Shown: positions 1 to 8,679 of the stretch, piece after piece
Position numbering within the stretch: position 1 is the stretch's first letter
Layout: every line of letters begins with the position of its first letter
DNA from: Labrenzia sp. DG1229
GTDB lineage: Bacteria > Pseudomonadota > Alphaproteobacteria > Rhizobiales > Stappiaceae
Reading direction: 5' to 3'
Assembly (NCBI RefSeq): GCF_000521215.1
Contig: NZ_KI928919.1
Location: 70,574 to 134,573 of the forward strand
Length of the DNA stretch: 64,000 bases
Notes under the pieces: generated by a model
Told to the model about the DNA's origin: nothing
What the model saw: the letters and a program-made list of their open reading frames with translations, nothing else
Databases searched by the model: none
Program-made: the position numbers and the translations under genes

Positions 1-342
1 CGTGACCATCGCACCGTTCCGGCGAGACTGCTGGCGGGTGTTGTTGCGGTTGCCGTCGGGCTTGGCCTTGGGTTGACGCTGCTTTCCATCACGCAACAGC
101 CTTTCGACAGCACGTTGTCCGTCTTCTTTACGGAATTCAGCCGTTCGATTGCTCACGGACGCAACATCGTCAACGTGATCCTCGTCGATTTCCGCGGCTT
201 TGATACGCTCGGTGAAATTGCGGTCGTCGTCCTCGCCGGTCTGTGTGTCCTGGCTCTCATCAGGGTGCGAACCAAACCGGATGCCGTGCTGGACCCGCCG
301 CCTGAACGCACCGGTCAATCTCAAAATGCGGAGGCTCGCTGA
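1..342 (+). CDS. mnhA: Na+/H+ antiporter subunit A, C-terminal part (5' end outside window)
   Basis: The frame is open from the first base and ends in TGA at 340-342, giving about 113 C-terminal residues. The visible part has a hydrophobic helix near its start and the stretch [19 protein letters not shown], typical of the MbhE-like C-terminal tail of MrpA/MnhA, followed by a final membrane helix and a polar tail. MrpA is the large proton-pumping subunit of the multisubunit Mrp cation/proton antiporter in the inner membrane, which exports Na+ and supports pH homeostasis. Its stop shares one base with the start of the next gene, so it is the upstream member of the A-to-G operon. Only the end of the gene is visible, so domain completeness cannot be judged. 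Confidence 0.9.
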   Translation, partial: RDHRTVPARLLAGVVAVAVGLGLGLTLLSITQQPFDSTLSVFFTEFSRSIAHGRNIVNVILVDFRGFDTLGEIAVVVLAGLCVLALIRVRTKPDAVLDPPPERTGQSQNAEAR

Positions 343-761
343 TGCGCACGGTCATTTTCCGCACCATTGCACCCTATCTTGCTGCGCTGATGGTTCTGTT
401 TTCCATCTTCGTGCTCCTTCGCGGGCACAATGAGCCGGGTGGTGGGTTCATCGGCGGGTTGATCGCGGCCTCGGCGCTGGCGATTTTCGGGATTGCCTGC
501 GGTGTTGCCTCGGTGAGGCGGGCCATCGTGTTTCACCCGATGGGTATTTCCGGGTTCGGGCTGTTCATCGGAGCGCTTGCCGGTGTCGTGTCCATCTTCA
601 GGGGCCAGGCCTTCATGACAAGCCAATGGCTGATTTTCGACTTCTTTGATGTCGAGGTTGCCCTGTCGACACCGCTTGTCTTCGACATCGGCGTCTACCT
701 TGTGGTTGTCGGGGCAATCGGCTCCATCGCCCTTGCGCTGGAAGAAAGGGAGTCGGACTGA
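342..761 (+). CDS. mnhB: Na+/H+ antiporter subunit B (MnhB/MrpB)
   Basis: Encodes 139 aa, normal for a separate MnhB. It has four hydrophobic helices, and the motif [13 protein letters not shown] near residues 27-39 is characteristic of the MnhB family (PF04039). It belongs to the membrane part of the Mrp antiporter. The ATG overlaps the previous stop by one base and is preceded by GGAGG with about 6 nt spacing, so the start is well supported. In rhizobia subunits A and B are often fused (PhaAB); here they are separate genes. Its stop overlaps the next start by one base, which suggests translational coupling. Confidence 0.95.
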   Translation: MRTVIFRTIAPYLAALMVLFSIFVLLRGHNEPGGGFIGGLIAASALAIFGIACGVASVRRAIVFHPMGISGFGLFIGALAGVVSIFRGQAFMTSQWLIFDFFDVEVALSTPLVFDIGVYLVVVGAIGSIALALEERESD

Positions 762-1138
762 TGGAAACCGGTGTCACAGTCCTGATCGGCCTGTTCTTTA
801 TGGTTGCTGTCTATCTCATGCTGTCAAAGCAACTCGTGCGGATCTTGCTCGGCATTGCCATCCTCGGAAATGCGGTGAACATGCTCATATTCACCAACGG
901 CCGGCTCACGCGGGAAATTCCACCGCTGATCCCGGCGCATCTCTACACGCCGGAAACAGCGACGGCCAATCCACTGCCGCAGGCCCTGGTTCTGACCGCG
1001 ATCGTGATCTCGTTTTCGTTTTTTGCATTTCTCCTGGTTCTGGCGTTTCGAGCGTATCAGGAACTTGGAACCGATGAGGTCAACAAGATGCGCGTTGCCG
1101 AACCAGAAAACGACCAAACTCCGCCTCAAGGGTACTAA
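761..1138 (+). CDS. mnhC: Na+/H+ antiporter subunit C (MnhC/MrpC)
   Basis: Encodes 125 aa with three membrane helices and the NuoK-like core segment LGIAILGNAVNMLIF (residues about 31-45), diagnostic of MnhC, a homologue of complex I subunit NuoK. It acts inside the Mrp complex in the inner membrane. The start overlaps the stop of subunit B by one base and has AAGGGAG upstream. The polar C-terminal tail ends 5 bp before the next gene. Identity is clear from fold type and operon position; the charged residue expected in the helix cannot be assigned to ion transfer from sequence alone. Confidence 0.95.
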   Translation: METGVTVLIGLFFMVAVYLMLSKQLVRILLGIAILGNAVNMLIFTNGRLTREIPPLIPAHLYTPETATANPLPQALVLTAIVISFSFFAFLLVLAFRAYQELGTDEVNKMRVAEPENDQTPPQGY

Positions 1139-1143
1139 GCTTT

Positions 1144-2748
1144 ATGGCAGGCTCTTCTGTTTCCGTTGACTATGCCGACGCAATGATCACGACGCCAATC
1201 GCGGCGGGGGACTGGCTCATTGTCGCGCCGTCCCTGATCACGATGCTCGGCGGGGCGCTTTGCCTCATGTTGCGCAAGCACACCGATCTTCAGCCAAAGC
1301 TTGGCATAACGCTGCTCGGAGCGCTCGTTCTGGCCAGCTTTGCATTGCTTGTCCGGGTTCTGGACCACGGCGTTATCACGATGGTGATGGGCAACTGGTT
1401 GCCGCCTTTCGGGATAGCGGTGACTGCCGACGCCCTTGGAGCCACACTGACGTTCATCGGTTCGGTTGTTGCCTTTTGTGCCGGGCTGTTCGGTATGAAG
1501 ACGGTCAGCAATTCGGGGCGCAGATACGGGTTCTATCCGTTCCTGCTGTTGCTCATGACAGGGGTGTGCGGGTCCTTCCTGACAGCCGATATCTTCAACC
1601 TTTATGTCTGGTTCGAGGTCCTGCTGATTTCATCCTACGGCCTGCTCATTCTCGGCAATGACCGGATCCAGCTGGATGGAGCCGTGAAATACGGAGTGCT
1701 CAATCTGGTCGGAACCAATCTGTTTCTGATCGCAACGGGTCTGCTTTACGGTATTTTCGGCACGCTCAACATGGCCGATATCGCCATCAAGGTTGCCGAA
1801 CTGGAAAATCCGGCATCGGGAACACTTGCAACCGTTGCAGCGCTTTATTTTCTTGCCTTTGCCATGAAAGCGGCCGCCTTTCCCGTCAATTTCTGGCTGC
1901 CGGCCTCCTATCATACGCCGAATATTGTTGTGTCCGCCGTGTTTGCGGGGCTACTTACCAAGGTCGGTGTCTATGCCCTGATCAGGATATTTGTACTCAT
2001 CCTGCCCGCTTCACTCGACTACATGGCCGATATATTTGGCCTGGTTGCCATCGTTACGCTGATGACCGGTGCGCTCGGCGCTCTGGCACAGACAGAGATC
2101 AGAAGGTTGCTGGGGTATCTGGTGATTGCCGGGATCGGATCGATGCTGGCGGGCGTTGCTGTTGCATCCAATGACAAGGTCGCCACCCTGGCCATATCAG
2201 GCGCAATTTTCTATGCGGTGCATTCCATCATTGTCATGACAGCGCTCTACATGTCCGCCGGGATCATGAACATGATGGGTGGCTCCTACAACCTCAGGAA
2301 GCTGGGCGGTCTCTATCAGAAGAGCATTGCGTTTGCGGGCGTGTTTCTGATCCTGGCATTTGCCGTGTCGGGCCTGCCGCCCTTTTCCGGATTCTGGCCG
2401 AAAATCATGCTCGTCGACGCCGCTTTCAAAGATGAACGGTTCTGGCTGGGAGCAGCCATTCTTGTCAGCGGTTTCCTGACGACGCTTGCCATGGGACGCA
2501 TCTGGATCTTCGCTTTCTGGCGAGGTGGACCGGAAGGAACGCCTGACGGTCAAAGCGTTGAAGTGTCCGGTTCATCGCAGGCGGATCTTGCAAGCGGCGC
2601 GATCTGGTTGCCTCTGGGCATTCTCACCGCACTTGTTGTCTATTTCGGCATCCAACCGGAATGGATGATAGAATTATCGACGCAGGGTGCGAGCAGTGTC
2701 GTTGATCCGCTCGGCTACATTCGCTCAGTCTTTGGAGAACAGGGATGA
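1144..2748 (+). CDS. mnhD: Na+/H+ antiporter subunit D (MnhD/MrpD)
   Basis: Encodes 534 aa, close to the usual 490-550 for MrpD. It is a polytopic proton-translocating subunit related to NuoM/NuoN (PF00361), with about 14 hydrophobic helices and conserved stretches such as LYVWFEVLLISSYGLL (the helix-5 glutamate region), FAMKAAAFPVNFWLP (the lysine helix) and GLPPFSGFWPK. The first ATG (1144) lies 5 bp after the stop of mnhC with AAGG only loosely spaced; a second in-frame ATG at 1183 begins a more family-like N terminus, so the start is uncertain by 13 codons. The 3' end overlaps mnhE by the tetranucleotide ATGA. Confidence 0.95.
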   Translation: MAGSSVSVDYADAMITTPIAAGDWLIVAPSLITMLGGALCLMLRKHTDLQPKLGITLLGALVLASFALLVRVLDHGVITMVMGNWLPPFGIAVTADALGATLTFIGSVVAFCAGLFGMKTVSNSGRRYGFYPFLLLLMTGVCGSFLTADIFNLYVWFEVLLISSYGLLILGNDRIQLDGAVKYGVLNLVGTNLFLIATGLLYGIFGTLNMADIAIKVAELENPASGTLATVAALYFLAFAMKAAAFPVNFWLPASYHTPNIVVSAVFAGLLTKVGVYALIRIFVLILPASLDYMADIFGLVAIVTLMTGALGALAQTEIRRLLGYLVIAGIGSMLAGVAVASNDKVATLAISGAIFYAVHSIIVMTALYMSAGIMNMMGGSYNLRKLGGLYQKSIAFAGVFLILAFAVSGLPPFSGFWPKIMLVDAAFKDERFWLGAAILVSGFLTTLAMGRIWIFAFWRGGPEGTPDGQSVEVSGSSQADLASGAIWLPLGILTALVVYFGIQPEWMIELSTQGASSVVDPLGYIRSVFGEQG

Positions 2749-3221
2749 CGAGCCTCTTTCTCATCAACATTCTCATGGCGTTGGCCTGGGGAGCTGTTAC
2801 GGGCAGTTTTTCGGAGGTCAATCTCGCTTTCGGATTTGTGCTTGGGTCAGGTGCGCTCTATCTGATCCGGGAGCAAGTGGGCACATCGGCGTATTTTCGG
2901 CGGTTCGGAAAATCCGTCGGGCTAGCCGTAACCTTCGTGCGGGAACTGGTCCTGTCGGCCTGGAGGGTCGCGATGATCGTGCTCAGGCCAAAAATCGAGC
3001 TTGAACCGGGCATCATTGCTCTCCCGTTGACTGTCGACACGGATTTCGAAATCACAATGCTTGCAAATCTCATTACCCTGACGCCCGGCACTTTGTCCGT
3101 CGATGTATCGGAGGATCGCAAGACGCTCTTCATCCACTGCATTGACGTTCCGGATCCGCAGGCAACGATCGATGACATCAAGAACGGATTTGAGCGCAAG
3201 ATCATGGAGGCGTTCAGATGA
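2745..3221 (+). CDS. mnhE: Na+/H+ antiporter subunit E (MnhE/MrpE)
   Basis: Encodes 158 aa, normal for MnhE (PF01899). Two N-terminal hydrophobic segments are followed by a cytoplasmic domain carrying the family signature [16 protein letters not shown] (about residues 106-121). MrpE is needed for full antiporter activity or assembly. The ATG overlaps the mnhD stop (ATGA) and is preceded by GGAGAACAGGG, an adequate ribosome site. The gene overlaps mnhF in the same way, so D to G form one tightly coupled translational unit. Confidence 0.95.
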   Translation: MTSLFLINILMALAWGAVTGSFSEVNLAFGFVLGSGALYLIREQVGTSAYFRRFGKSVGLAVTFVRELVLSAWRVAMIVLRPKIELEPGIIALPLTVDTDFEITMLANLITLTPGTLSVDVSEDRKTLFIHCIDVPDPQATIDDIKNGFERKIMEAFR

Positions 3222-3574
3222 CCCCGTTTGAATTGTTTGCGTCCCAGTTCCTCGGCGTTGCGGTCAAGATTTCACTTGGAATTCTGACTGTCGCCTTCAT
3301 GGTCATCGTTTACAGGACAGTCAAGGGACCCGGACTGCCGGACAGGGTCGTTGCGCTGGATATGCTTGTTGCCGTCGGTATCGGCTTCATTGCCGCAATC
3401 GGCGTTTCCACGGGGATCTATCTCTACATCGATATTGCCATCACGCTGGGCCTCGTCGGCTTCCTGGCAACGGTGGCCTTTGCGCGTTTCATTCTCAACC
3501 GTGGAATGGCGGGTGACGACACCATCATGGAAGAGGTCGAGGAAAGCATCAAACGCAGGGAGGCAGGCCAATGA
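3218..3574 (+). CDS. mnhF: Na+/H+ antiporter subunit F (MnhF/MrpF)
   Basis: Encodes 118 aa with three helices. The motif [19 protein letters not shown] (residues about 31-49) is the hallmark of the MrpF/PhaF family (PF04066). The protein is a small integral subunit of the Mrp antiporter. It overlaps both neighbours by ATGA. The C-terminal tail ([13 protein letters not shown]) is strongly charged and presumably cytoplasmic. Nothing unusual was seen. Confidence 0.95.
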   Translation: MTPFELFASQFLGVAVKISLGILTVAFMVIVYRTVKGPGLPDRVVALDMLVAVGIGFIAAIGVSTGIYLYIDIAITLGLVGFLATVAFARFILNRGMAGDDTIMEEVEESIKRREAGQ

Positions 3575-3915
3575 GTGCGATCGTTGATATCGTAACCGGT
3601 CTGATGCTGATCACAGGAGCATGTTTTGCCTTTGTCGCATCGCTCGGTCTCGTCCGGCTGAAGGACGTGTACATGCGAACGCATGCCGCATCAAAGGCCG
3701 GAACACTCGGCTCGGGTCTCATGCTGCTTGCGCTGGCTGTGGAGGCCGGCGACCTTTCCGTTGTGACACGCGCCATTGCCGGTGTCGTCTTCTTCCTGCT
3801 GACAGCCCCAATTTCGGCCCATTTATTGGCAAAAGCTGCATATGCGGCAGGATATCGCCCCTGCGCTGATACCAAAATCGACGCATTGGCCGAGACCGTT
3901 CGGCCAAAAGAGTGA
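3571..3915 (+). CDS. mnhG: Na+/H+ antiporter subunit G (MnhG/MrpG)
   Basis: Encodes 114 aa, the last subunit of the operon. It has three helices and the MnhG signature [21 protein letters not shown] (PF03334). The start overlaps the mnhF stop. No clear intrinsic terminator follows; the next 319 bp are AT-rich and lead into mucR on the same strand, so read-through into mucR cannot be excluded from sequence alone. Confidence 0.95.
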   Translation: MSAIVDIVTGLMLITGACFAFVASLGLVRLKDVYMRTHAASKAGTLGSGLMLLALAVEAGDLSVVTRAIAGVVFFLLTAPISAHLLAKAAYAAGYRPCADTKIDALAETVRPKE

Positions 3916-4234
3916 TCTTGGGCGCACAACAGCCTTGCGAAACCGGAAGACTGGCGTAAGGGAATACTATTAGTCCATTGTCGATTTCGATATATATGAA
4001 ATAGTCGGTATTTATAGAATTTGATTATTATTGCCGAGAAATGTTTTTTATTTGATTTTCGGGGTTGTATAAGAAGGAAAGCAGCGATATAAGGCTGTGA
4101 CAATCACCTGCAAAGTAGAATCGCAATTGATTTCTAATTCCGCAAGTAACGTAATTTTTCAAGCGTTTTCGGAACAAATTACTTGCAGGTTTACACCGAA
4201 GCTTAATTCAAATTTGGAAGAGAACGGGTGAAAT
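3916..4234. other. AT-rich intergenic leader upstream of mucR
   Basis: There is no gene here. The stretch 3960-4230 is much richer in A/T than its surroundings, with many T-A steps and short palindromic bits. MucR/Ros proteins are known to bind AT-rich, T-A-step-rich targets and to repress their own genes, so this is the expected place for an autoregulatory site. I could not pick out a single convincing operator or -35/-10 pair. Confidence 0.5.
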
Positions 4235-4651
4235 ATGACTGACAATCCGGTGGATGCTAATCTGATTGATCTTACGGCGGACATCGTCTCTGCATATGTG
4301 AGCAACAATACGGTTGCTTCAACTGATCTGCCGAGCCTGATCAATGAAGTGCATGGCGCGCTGCAGAAAACGGCATCCGCTTCCAACGAGCCGGAGCCGG
4401 AGCCGCTCAAGCCCGCTGTGCCGGTCAAGAAATCGGTCATGCCCGACTACATCATCTGCCTGGAAGACGGCAAGAAGTTCAAGTCTCTCAAGCGTCACCT
4501 GCGTACTCATTACAACATGACGCCGGAAGAATACCGGGACAAGTGGGACCTTGGTGCCGACTATCCGATGGTTGCACCGAATTACGCAGCTGCCCGTTCG
4601 GAACTTGCCAAGAAAATGGGCCTCGGACAGCAGCGCAAGCGCTCAAAGTGA
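4235..4651 (+). CDS. mucR: MucR/Ros family zinc-finger transcriptional regulator
   Basis: Encodes 138 aa, the usual size. The C-terminal half carries the prokaryotic Ros/MucR finger: Cys75, Asp78, His88 and His92 around the core [12 protein letters not shown], followed by TPEEYRDKW. In Ros the second ligand is Cys; here it is Asp, a known C-D-H-H variant among MucR-type proteins. The N-terminal half, rich in acidic and hydrophobic residues, matches the oligomerisation region. MucR regulators control exopolysaccharide, motility and surface genes and behave like H-NS-type silencers of AT-rich DNA. The gene stands alone, preceded by an AT-rich leader and followed by a strong terminator. The ATG at 4235 follows a purine-rich GAAGAGAACGGG stretch. 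Confidence 0.93.
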   Translation: MTDNPVDANLIDLTADIVSAYVSNNTVASTDLPSLINEVHGALQKTASASNEPEPEPLKPAVPVKKSVMPDYIICLEDGKKFKSLKRHLRTHYNMTPEEYRDKWDLGADYPMVAPNYAAARSELAKKMGLGQQRKRSK

Positions 4652-4680
4652 GATCCGATCAGGCTAAAATACTGATGAAG

Positions 4681-4708
4681 AGAGCTGCCCACCGGCAGCT
4701 CTTTTTTT
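4681..4708 (+). terminator. Rho-independent terminator of mucR
   Basis: A perfect 9-bp stem (4681-4689 with 4694-4702) closed by a 4-nt loop is followed by a run of seven T residues. It lies 30 bp after the mucR stop. Confidence 0.9.
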
Positions 4709-4718
4709 GCGCGGATCC

Positions 4719-4986
4719 CTAAAGCGCATCCATTGAGTGTCGGTTCGCTTGATGCCGTAAAGCAGGTCACTCGGCAAGGCGCGTCACGAAGGGCGATGCG
4801 GTGCATCGGTCAAGTGGCGCAACGCTGCCGATGCGCAACTTTCCGGCACCCGAAGGGCCGGGCTCTTTCTCCCGCTGACTGTGTTGGCTTGCGCTTGTGG
4901 TGGGGTACACTGCTGCACACAAGCCGCCTGGTCAGCAGAAGAAAGCGCGCCAGTATATGATCCAACACTCAATGGATGCGCCCTAG
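4719..4986. repeat. 268-bp element with inverted-repeat ends (MITE-like candidate)
   Basis: The ends are inverted copies of each other. A 17-bp core is perfect (4724-4740 against 4965-4981), and the match extends to 24 of 28 bp when 4719-4746 is paired with 4959-4986. The inside holds no convincing gene. The element lies between the mucR terminator and the convergent tetR gene, and its right end runs over the tetR stop codon (4983-4985). Size, non-coding content and terminal repeats fit a miniature inverted-repeat element or other dispersed palindromic unit; no clean target duplication could be defined, and copy number cannot be judged from one window. Confidence 0.55.
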
Positions 4987-5594
4987 CGTTTCAGCAATGC
5001 CTCAAGGCCAGCAAGCTGGTAGCGCCAGAAAAGCGCAAATGCATGCCTTATGTCGGCAGGATCCTCATATTCGGCGAGGATATCTGCAATGGTCTCGACT
5101 GTTCTGTTAAAGAGTTTGTGCGTTAGGAACTGCAACTGGGCATCCGGATAAGGTGTGTCCGATTGGTGACGAAGGAAGTCGTCCGTCAACCGTTCCATTT
5201 CGTTGACTACGAGGCTGCGGACATGTGCAAATCTGGTTCCCTTTGAACCGCGCAGGAGAATGAGCACAACGGCGCGGTTGTCGGCGCAGAAGCTCAAAAA
5301 CGCGTTTGCATTTTCTGATCCCTTCGCGTCGGCGCCTGGCCAATGGTCGATCCTGCCGAGTTCACGTATGCGCGCGCGCAGAAGTTTCAGGAATGTTGCA
5401 GCCAGACGAGGACTGACAACCACCTCAAACAGCACTTCCTTGTTGTCGAAATACTTGTAAAGGTTGCTGGTGGCGGTGCCCGATCTGCCTGCGACTTCCG
5501 CAAGCTTCGCATCCTTGTAGCCATGCTCGGCAAAAACGTCGGCCGCGGCAATGAGAATCCGTTCCCGAACCTCCGACTTCAGGCGTTGTGGCAT
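4983..5594 (-). CDS. TetR/AcrR family transcriptional regulator
   Basis: Encodes 203 aa. The N-terminal TetR DNA-binding domain is clear: ERILIAAADVFAEHGYKDAK, then the helix-turn-helix LAEVAGRSGTATSNLYKYF (about residues 32-50) and NKEVLFEVV. The C-terminal half is the variable ligand/dimer region, and no ligand can be predicted. The start lies inside the end of the upstream amidase gene (16-bp overlap), so the two are co-transcribed, and a palindrome in front of the amidase is the natural operator candidate. The stop codon sits within the end of the inverted-repeat element described at 4719-4986. Regulation of the amidase and of itself is an inference from context. Confidence 0.9.
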   Translation of the reverse strand: MPQRLKSEVRERILIAAADVFAEHGYKDAKLAEVAGRSGTATSNLYKYFDNKEVLFEVVVSPRLAATFLKLLRARIRELGRIDHWPGADAKGSENANAFLSFCADNRAVVLILLRGSKGTRFAHVRSLVVNEMERLTDDFLRHQSDTPYPDAQLQFLTHKLFNRTVETIADILAEYEDPADIRHAFALFWRYQLAGLEALLKR

Positions 5595-7042
5595 AAGAGA
5601 TCTTTCGTCAGTTCATCAAGGCGGTGCTTCCAGGGGCGAGCCTGTTCAAGCTGGTAGGCAAGAGAAAGAAGGAGTGGATCCTTGCCGGATGGTGCTGTGA
5701 AATGACTACCGACAGGCAGCCCTCTATCAGTCCAGTGAAGGGGAACGGTCATCGCCGGCCAGCCGGTCAGGGAAGAGACAAATGTATATCCAGCAAGTCT
5801 TGCGGTGAAAGTCTGCAGGACTTTGACATCAGTTCCCGGACCATACCGGCCAAGGGGAAAGGCTTCAAAGGGTACCGTGGGGCTCAGAATTACGTCGCAT
5901 AACTGCATCGAGCGTTCCGCATTTGCAGCGTTTTTCGCCAGCACTGATTGTGCTTTTTCGATATCTGCAGGCGCCAGACCCTGAGCGCGCCGTGCAATTT
6001 CCAATGTATAGGGCTCCAGCCTATCCTCGTCATAGGCACTGCCCATCAAGTTGCGAATTTGAGCGAAAACATCTGATAGCATCAATCCCGTCAGATCAAA
6101 GAATGCGTCGACAGTCGTCTCGGGATCAAAACACGGGGCTTCGATCTCGAAGACATCGCAACCGATTTCCTCGCAAAGCAGGGAGGTTTCATGAAGTGCG
6201 GCTTCCACCTCCTTGGTAGGGGGGCGGCCCAGACTGTCATTTCGATAAAATCCGATACGGACATTTTTCGGAAAGGACGAACGCAGGTGTTCCGGTGACG
6301 GCAGTCCGGTTGAAAGATGTCTGTTTTCGGTCATTTGCAGCCATCGGGCGCTATCTCGAACGGAGCGGCTTACGCAGTGTTCGGCCAGGAGCGCAGCCGT
6401 TGGCATCTCAGGCGGAACACCGTTTGACACCGTTCTGTTGCGACCTGGTTTGAATCCGAAGAGGCCGCAGAAAGAAGAGGGCCCCCGGATCGAGCCTCCG
6501 CCATCGGATGCATGTGCTATCGGAACAATGCCTGCGGCGACCGCTGCCACGGCACCGCCCGAAGAACCTCCCGCAGACAACGTGATGTCCCAAGGGTTCC
6601 GGGTCGCGCCTTTGGCGAGTGTTTCGGTTGTTCCAAGAAGTCCGAATTCCGAGACGGTGCTTTTTCCCAATGCAATCAGACCACTTGCCTGAAGGGTGTC
6701 CGCATAGTCGGAGCTGGTGAGTGCCGGTGCTCCGTCCAGCAGACGAGATCCGAAACCAACTGCGTGGCCGGGATAGGGAAGCAGGTCCTTGATAAGGGTC
6801 GGAACACCGGAGAAGGGCTCTTTTCCGGTAACGGATTTCGCCTGTTGCCGCGCCAGATCGAAATTCGAGCACGCGATTGCATTGACTTTCGGGTTCAACA
6901 CGGCGATCCGCCCGATCGCCGCCTCAACAAGCTCCTGACTGGTTGCCTCGCTACTTTGGACCAGGTTCGACTGTTCTGTTGCGTCCATGAGTGCAAATCG
7001 GTCGGCGATGGGATCGGCGCCGGACCTGTCGGAATAATCCAT
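5579..7042 (-). CDS. Amidase signature family hydrolase
   Basis: Encodes 487 aa, typical of amidase-signature enzymes (PF01425). The Ser-cisSer-Lys triad can be placed at Lys85 (in PTLIKDL), Ser160 (in GGSSGG) and Ser184 (in GGGSIRGPSS); the 24-residue spacing of the two serines is normal. No signal peptide was seen, so the enzyme is cytoplasmic. Family members hydrolyse C-N bonds of amides, carbamates or related compounds; the substrate is not predictable. It is the first gene of a two-gene unit with a TetR regulator downstream, an arrangement often seen for inducible catabolic or detoxifying amidases. A perfect palindrome lies 18 bp upstream of the start. Confidence 0.93.
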   Translation of the reverse strand: MDYSDRSGADPIADRFALMDATEQSNLVQSSEATSQELVEAAIGRIAVLNPKVNAIACSNFDLARQQAKSVTGKEPFSGVPTLIKDLLPYPGHAVGFGSRLLDGAPALTSSDYADTLQASGLIALGKSTVSEFGLLGTTETLAKGATRNPWDITLSAGGSSGGAVAAVAAGIVPIAHASDGGGSIRGPSSFCGLFGFKPGRNRTVSNGVPPEMPTAALLAEHCVSRSVRDSARWLQMTENRHLSTGLPSPEHLRSSFPKNVRIGFYRNDSLGRPPTKEVEAALHETSLLCEEIGCDVFEIEAPCFDPETTVDAFFDLTGLMLSDVFAQIRNLMGSAYDEDRLEPYTLEIARRAQGLAPADIEKAQSVLAKNAANAERSMQLCDVILSPTVPFEAFPLGRYGPGTDVKVLQTFTARLAGYTFVSSLTGWPAMTVPLHWTDRGLPVGSHFTAPSGKDPLLLSLAYQLEQARPWKHRLDELTKDLLCHNA

Positions 7043-7514
7043 GAAGGGCCTCTGTTACGAAAAGAGAATTAGTGATTCTCTTTTAACATGTACCCGGTGT
7101 TCGAGAAAGAGGGGATGGTGACAGCAATGGAAGTTTCAGAAATTGACCGAATAGAGCTGGGCCGGAGGGAACCAGTTTTCAACACAGGAAAGGGGGACGT
7201 GAAGCGGAATGCAGGCGAACGCTGTGCGAGTAACAGAAGTGCGACATTGGCTATGCGGTACACGCACTGCCCGTCCATTGAATGCGAAGACGGACATTGA
7301 CCAACAGAGCGCTTGAATACGTGATTTCGCAGGAACGCTATCTGACAGTTTGAGACCGACCGCGCCGTGATGGAGTGGCGGAAGACCCTCGGTCCAGGAG
7401 GGGGCTGATCATCAGCGGAGTGAAATGGCTGCGACAAACGCTCTTTTGCCAGGGACAAAATTCAACGCCGGTTGCTTCGTCCGGGCTTGAGTGCGGCAGT
7501 TCGAGCAGACCTAT
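7043..7514. other. Intergenic stretch between sufE and the amidase gene
   Basis: Both flanking genes are on the minus strand, so this holds the promoter of the amidase-tetR unit near 7045-7100 and the 3' region of sufE. Apart from the palindrome at 7060-7084 I see no gene, tRNA or terminator. Short reading frames here lack family resemblance and ribosome sites. Confidence 0.5.
7060..7084. promoter_or_regulatory. Perfect palindrome, candidate TetR operator
   Basis: The two 10-bp arms (7060-7069 and 7075-7084, AAAAGAGAAT and its complement) are perfect and separated by 5 bp. The site is 18 bp upstream of the amidase start codon, where a bound repressor would block transcription. It is assigned to the co-transcribed TetR regulator by position only. 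Confidence 0.65.
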
Positions 7515-7955
7515 TCAGGCAACTGCAAGAGCGTTTTGCGCATCGGTGCGAATGCGTCCGACCATGGACCTGAGTCCATTCGACCGTTGCGGGGTCAAAT
7601 GGTCCTGCAATCCAAGCTTGGCGAAAAGGCTTTCAACATCGGTATCGAGAATTTCCTGCGCGGTTTTACCGTTGAACAGGGTTGTGACAATCGCAACAAG
7701 GCCCTGAACGATCAGCGCATCACTGTCACCTTTGAATGTCAGGACCGATTTTCCGTCAGGTTCTGCTTTCACGTTCGTGATCAGCCAGACCTGGGACACG
7801 CACCCGCGCACCTTGTTGGCATCGGTCCGTTCATCTGAGGACAGTTCGGGCAATTCCCTGCCCAGATCGATCAGATATTTGTAACGGTCTTCCCAGTCGT
7901 CCAGAAAGTCGAATGTCTCAAGAATTTCGCTGATATCGGTGGTCATGACACTCAT
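7515..7955 (-). CDS. sufE: SufE family cysteine desulfuration protein
   Basis: Encodes 146 aa, normal for SufE (PF02657). The active-site cysteine is Cys52 in VRGCVSQVWL, which accepts persulfide sulfur from SufS and passes it to the SufBCD scaffold for Fe-S cluster building in the cytoplasm. Other family traits are YLIDLGRELPEL and SDALIVQGLVAI. An alternative in-frame ATG at 7946 (three codons in) is equally possible. The gene is not next to a suf operon here, which is common for sufE in alphaproteobacteria. The C-terminal extension NGLRSMVGRIRTDA is typical of the rhizobial form. Confidence 0.95.
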   Translation of the reverse strand: MSVMTTDISEILETFDFLDDWEDRYKYLIDLGRELPELSSDERTDANKVRGCVSQVWLITNVKAEPDGKSVLTFKGDSDALIVQGLVAIVTTLFNGKTAQEILDTDVESLFAKLGLQDHLTPQRSNGLRSMVGRIRTDAQNALAVA

Positions 7956-8061
7956 CTTTGAAGGGCTGTTCCGCCTTCATATAGCCTGCATGTCACAAAG
8001 TGCAAATCCCGGAAGCGGCAACAGGATTTTCCGGTTGAAAAAGTTTGAAAGACTTTGGCAA

Positions 8062-8108
8062 AAGAAAAAATCGCCGCAGATGAAATGGGCAGCTTTCCAT
8101 CTGCGGCG
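8062..8108 (-). terminator. Intrinsic terminator of the DUF5330 gene
   Basis: A perfect 11-bp stem (8072-8082 with 8098-8108, CGCCGCAGATG and complement) is followed, reading the minus strand, by a T-rich run (complement of 8062-8071). It lies about 128 bp downstream of the DUF5330 stop. Confidence 0.75.
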
Positions 8109-8235
8109 CAGCGGTACGAGCCGCTGAAGTTAAGCCGTCGCTGCTGCATATGTGCAACATCGCTCTAGCGGGGCGCAAAGAGCCGTTGTTCCAGAGGCAA
8201 CGATCCGCGAACAACGACATATCGGCTCAGGTGTC

Positions 8236-8679
8236 CTAACCTGAGCGTGGTTTGGGCCGGGGAACCGGCCCGCCGGCAGTCTCCAGTTGGGAGTCCGGAT
8301 CTTGATTCTGATTGAAGGTGCCCTGGCCGGTTGACGTTTGGCCGGAAGCAAAGGGGCGGACCGGAGTGGTGGAGCCGGTTGTCAGCGTTTCATTCGCCGA
8401 GCGATCCGCAATTTTCGTGTCGAGGAACTCATAGACGATGCGAGCGCCGTCTTGTGCCCGGCTGCCAATGACGCCCAGGGCATTCCCACCGGTTTCGCAG
8501 GCCTGCGGGTTGCGGCTGCAGAAACCGCCGATATCTGACATGGTCGCCTGTGCGGCCAGGAAGGCCGATACCGGATCAACGTCCGCGGCCCTTTCGTTTG
8601 TGCTCTCGTCATCCGAGCCAAGCGGAATCAGAACCAGCACCAAGGTGAGCCAGAAGGCCGTCCTCAGAAGAAACAACAT
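8236..8679 (-). CDS. DUF5330 domain-containing protein
   Basis: Encodes 147 aa from the ATG at 8679, preceded by GGGTAG at good spacing; an upstream ATG at 8760 would add 27 residues that do not look like family sequence. It begins with one hydrophobic helix (MLFLLRTAFWLTLVLVLIPL), probably a membrane anchor. Then comes the DUF5330 core, with DPVSAFLAAQATMSDIGGFC and RNPQACETG; two cysteines there may pair in the periplasm. The C-terminal tail is low-complexity and Pro/Thr-rich. This small family is found in Hyphomicrobiales and has no known function. The gene is divergent from the DivJ-like gene. Confidence 0.85.
   Translation of the reverse strand: MLFLLRTAFWLTLVLVLIPLGSDDESTNERAADVDPVSAFLAAQATMSDIGGFCSRNPQACETGGNALGVIGSRAQDGARIVYEFLDTKIADRSANETLTTGSTTPVRPFASGQTSTGQGTFNQNQDPDSQLETAGGPVPRPKPRSG

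Noticed and set aside
7069..7458. 129-aa minus-strand reading frame upstream of the amidase
   Set aside because: No ribosome site or recognisable family, and it would cover the amidase operator and promoter region.
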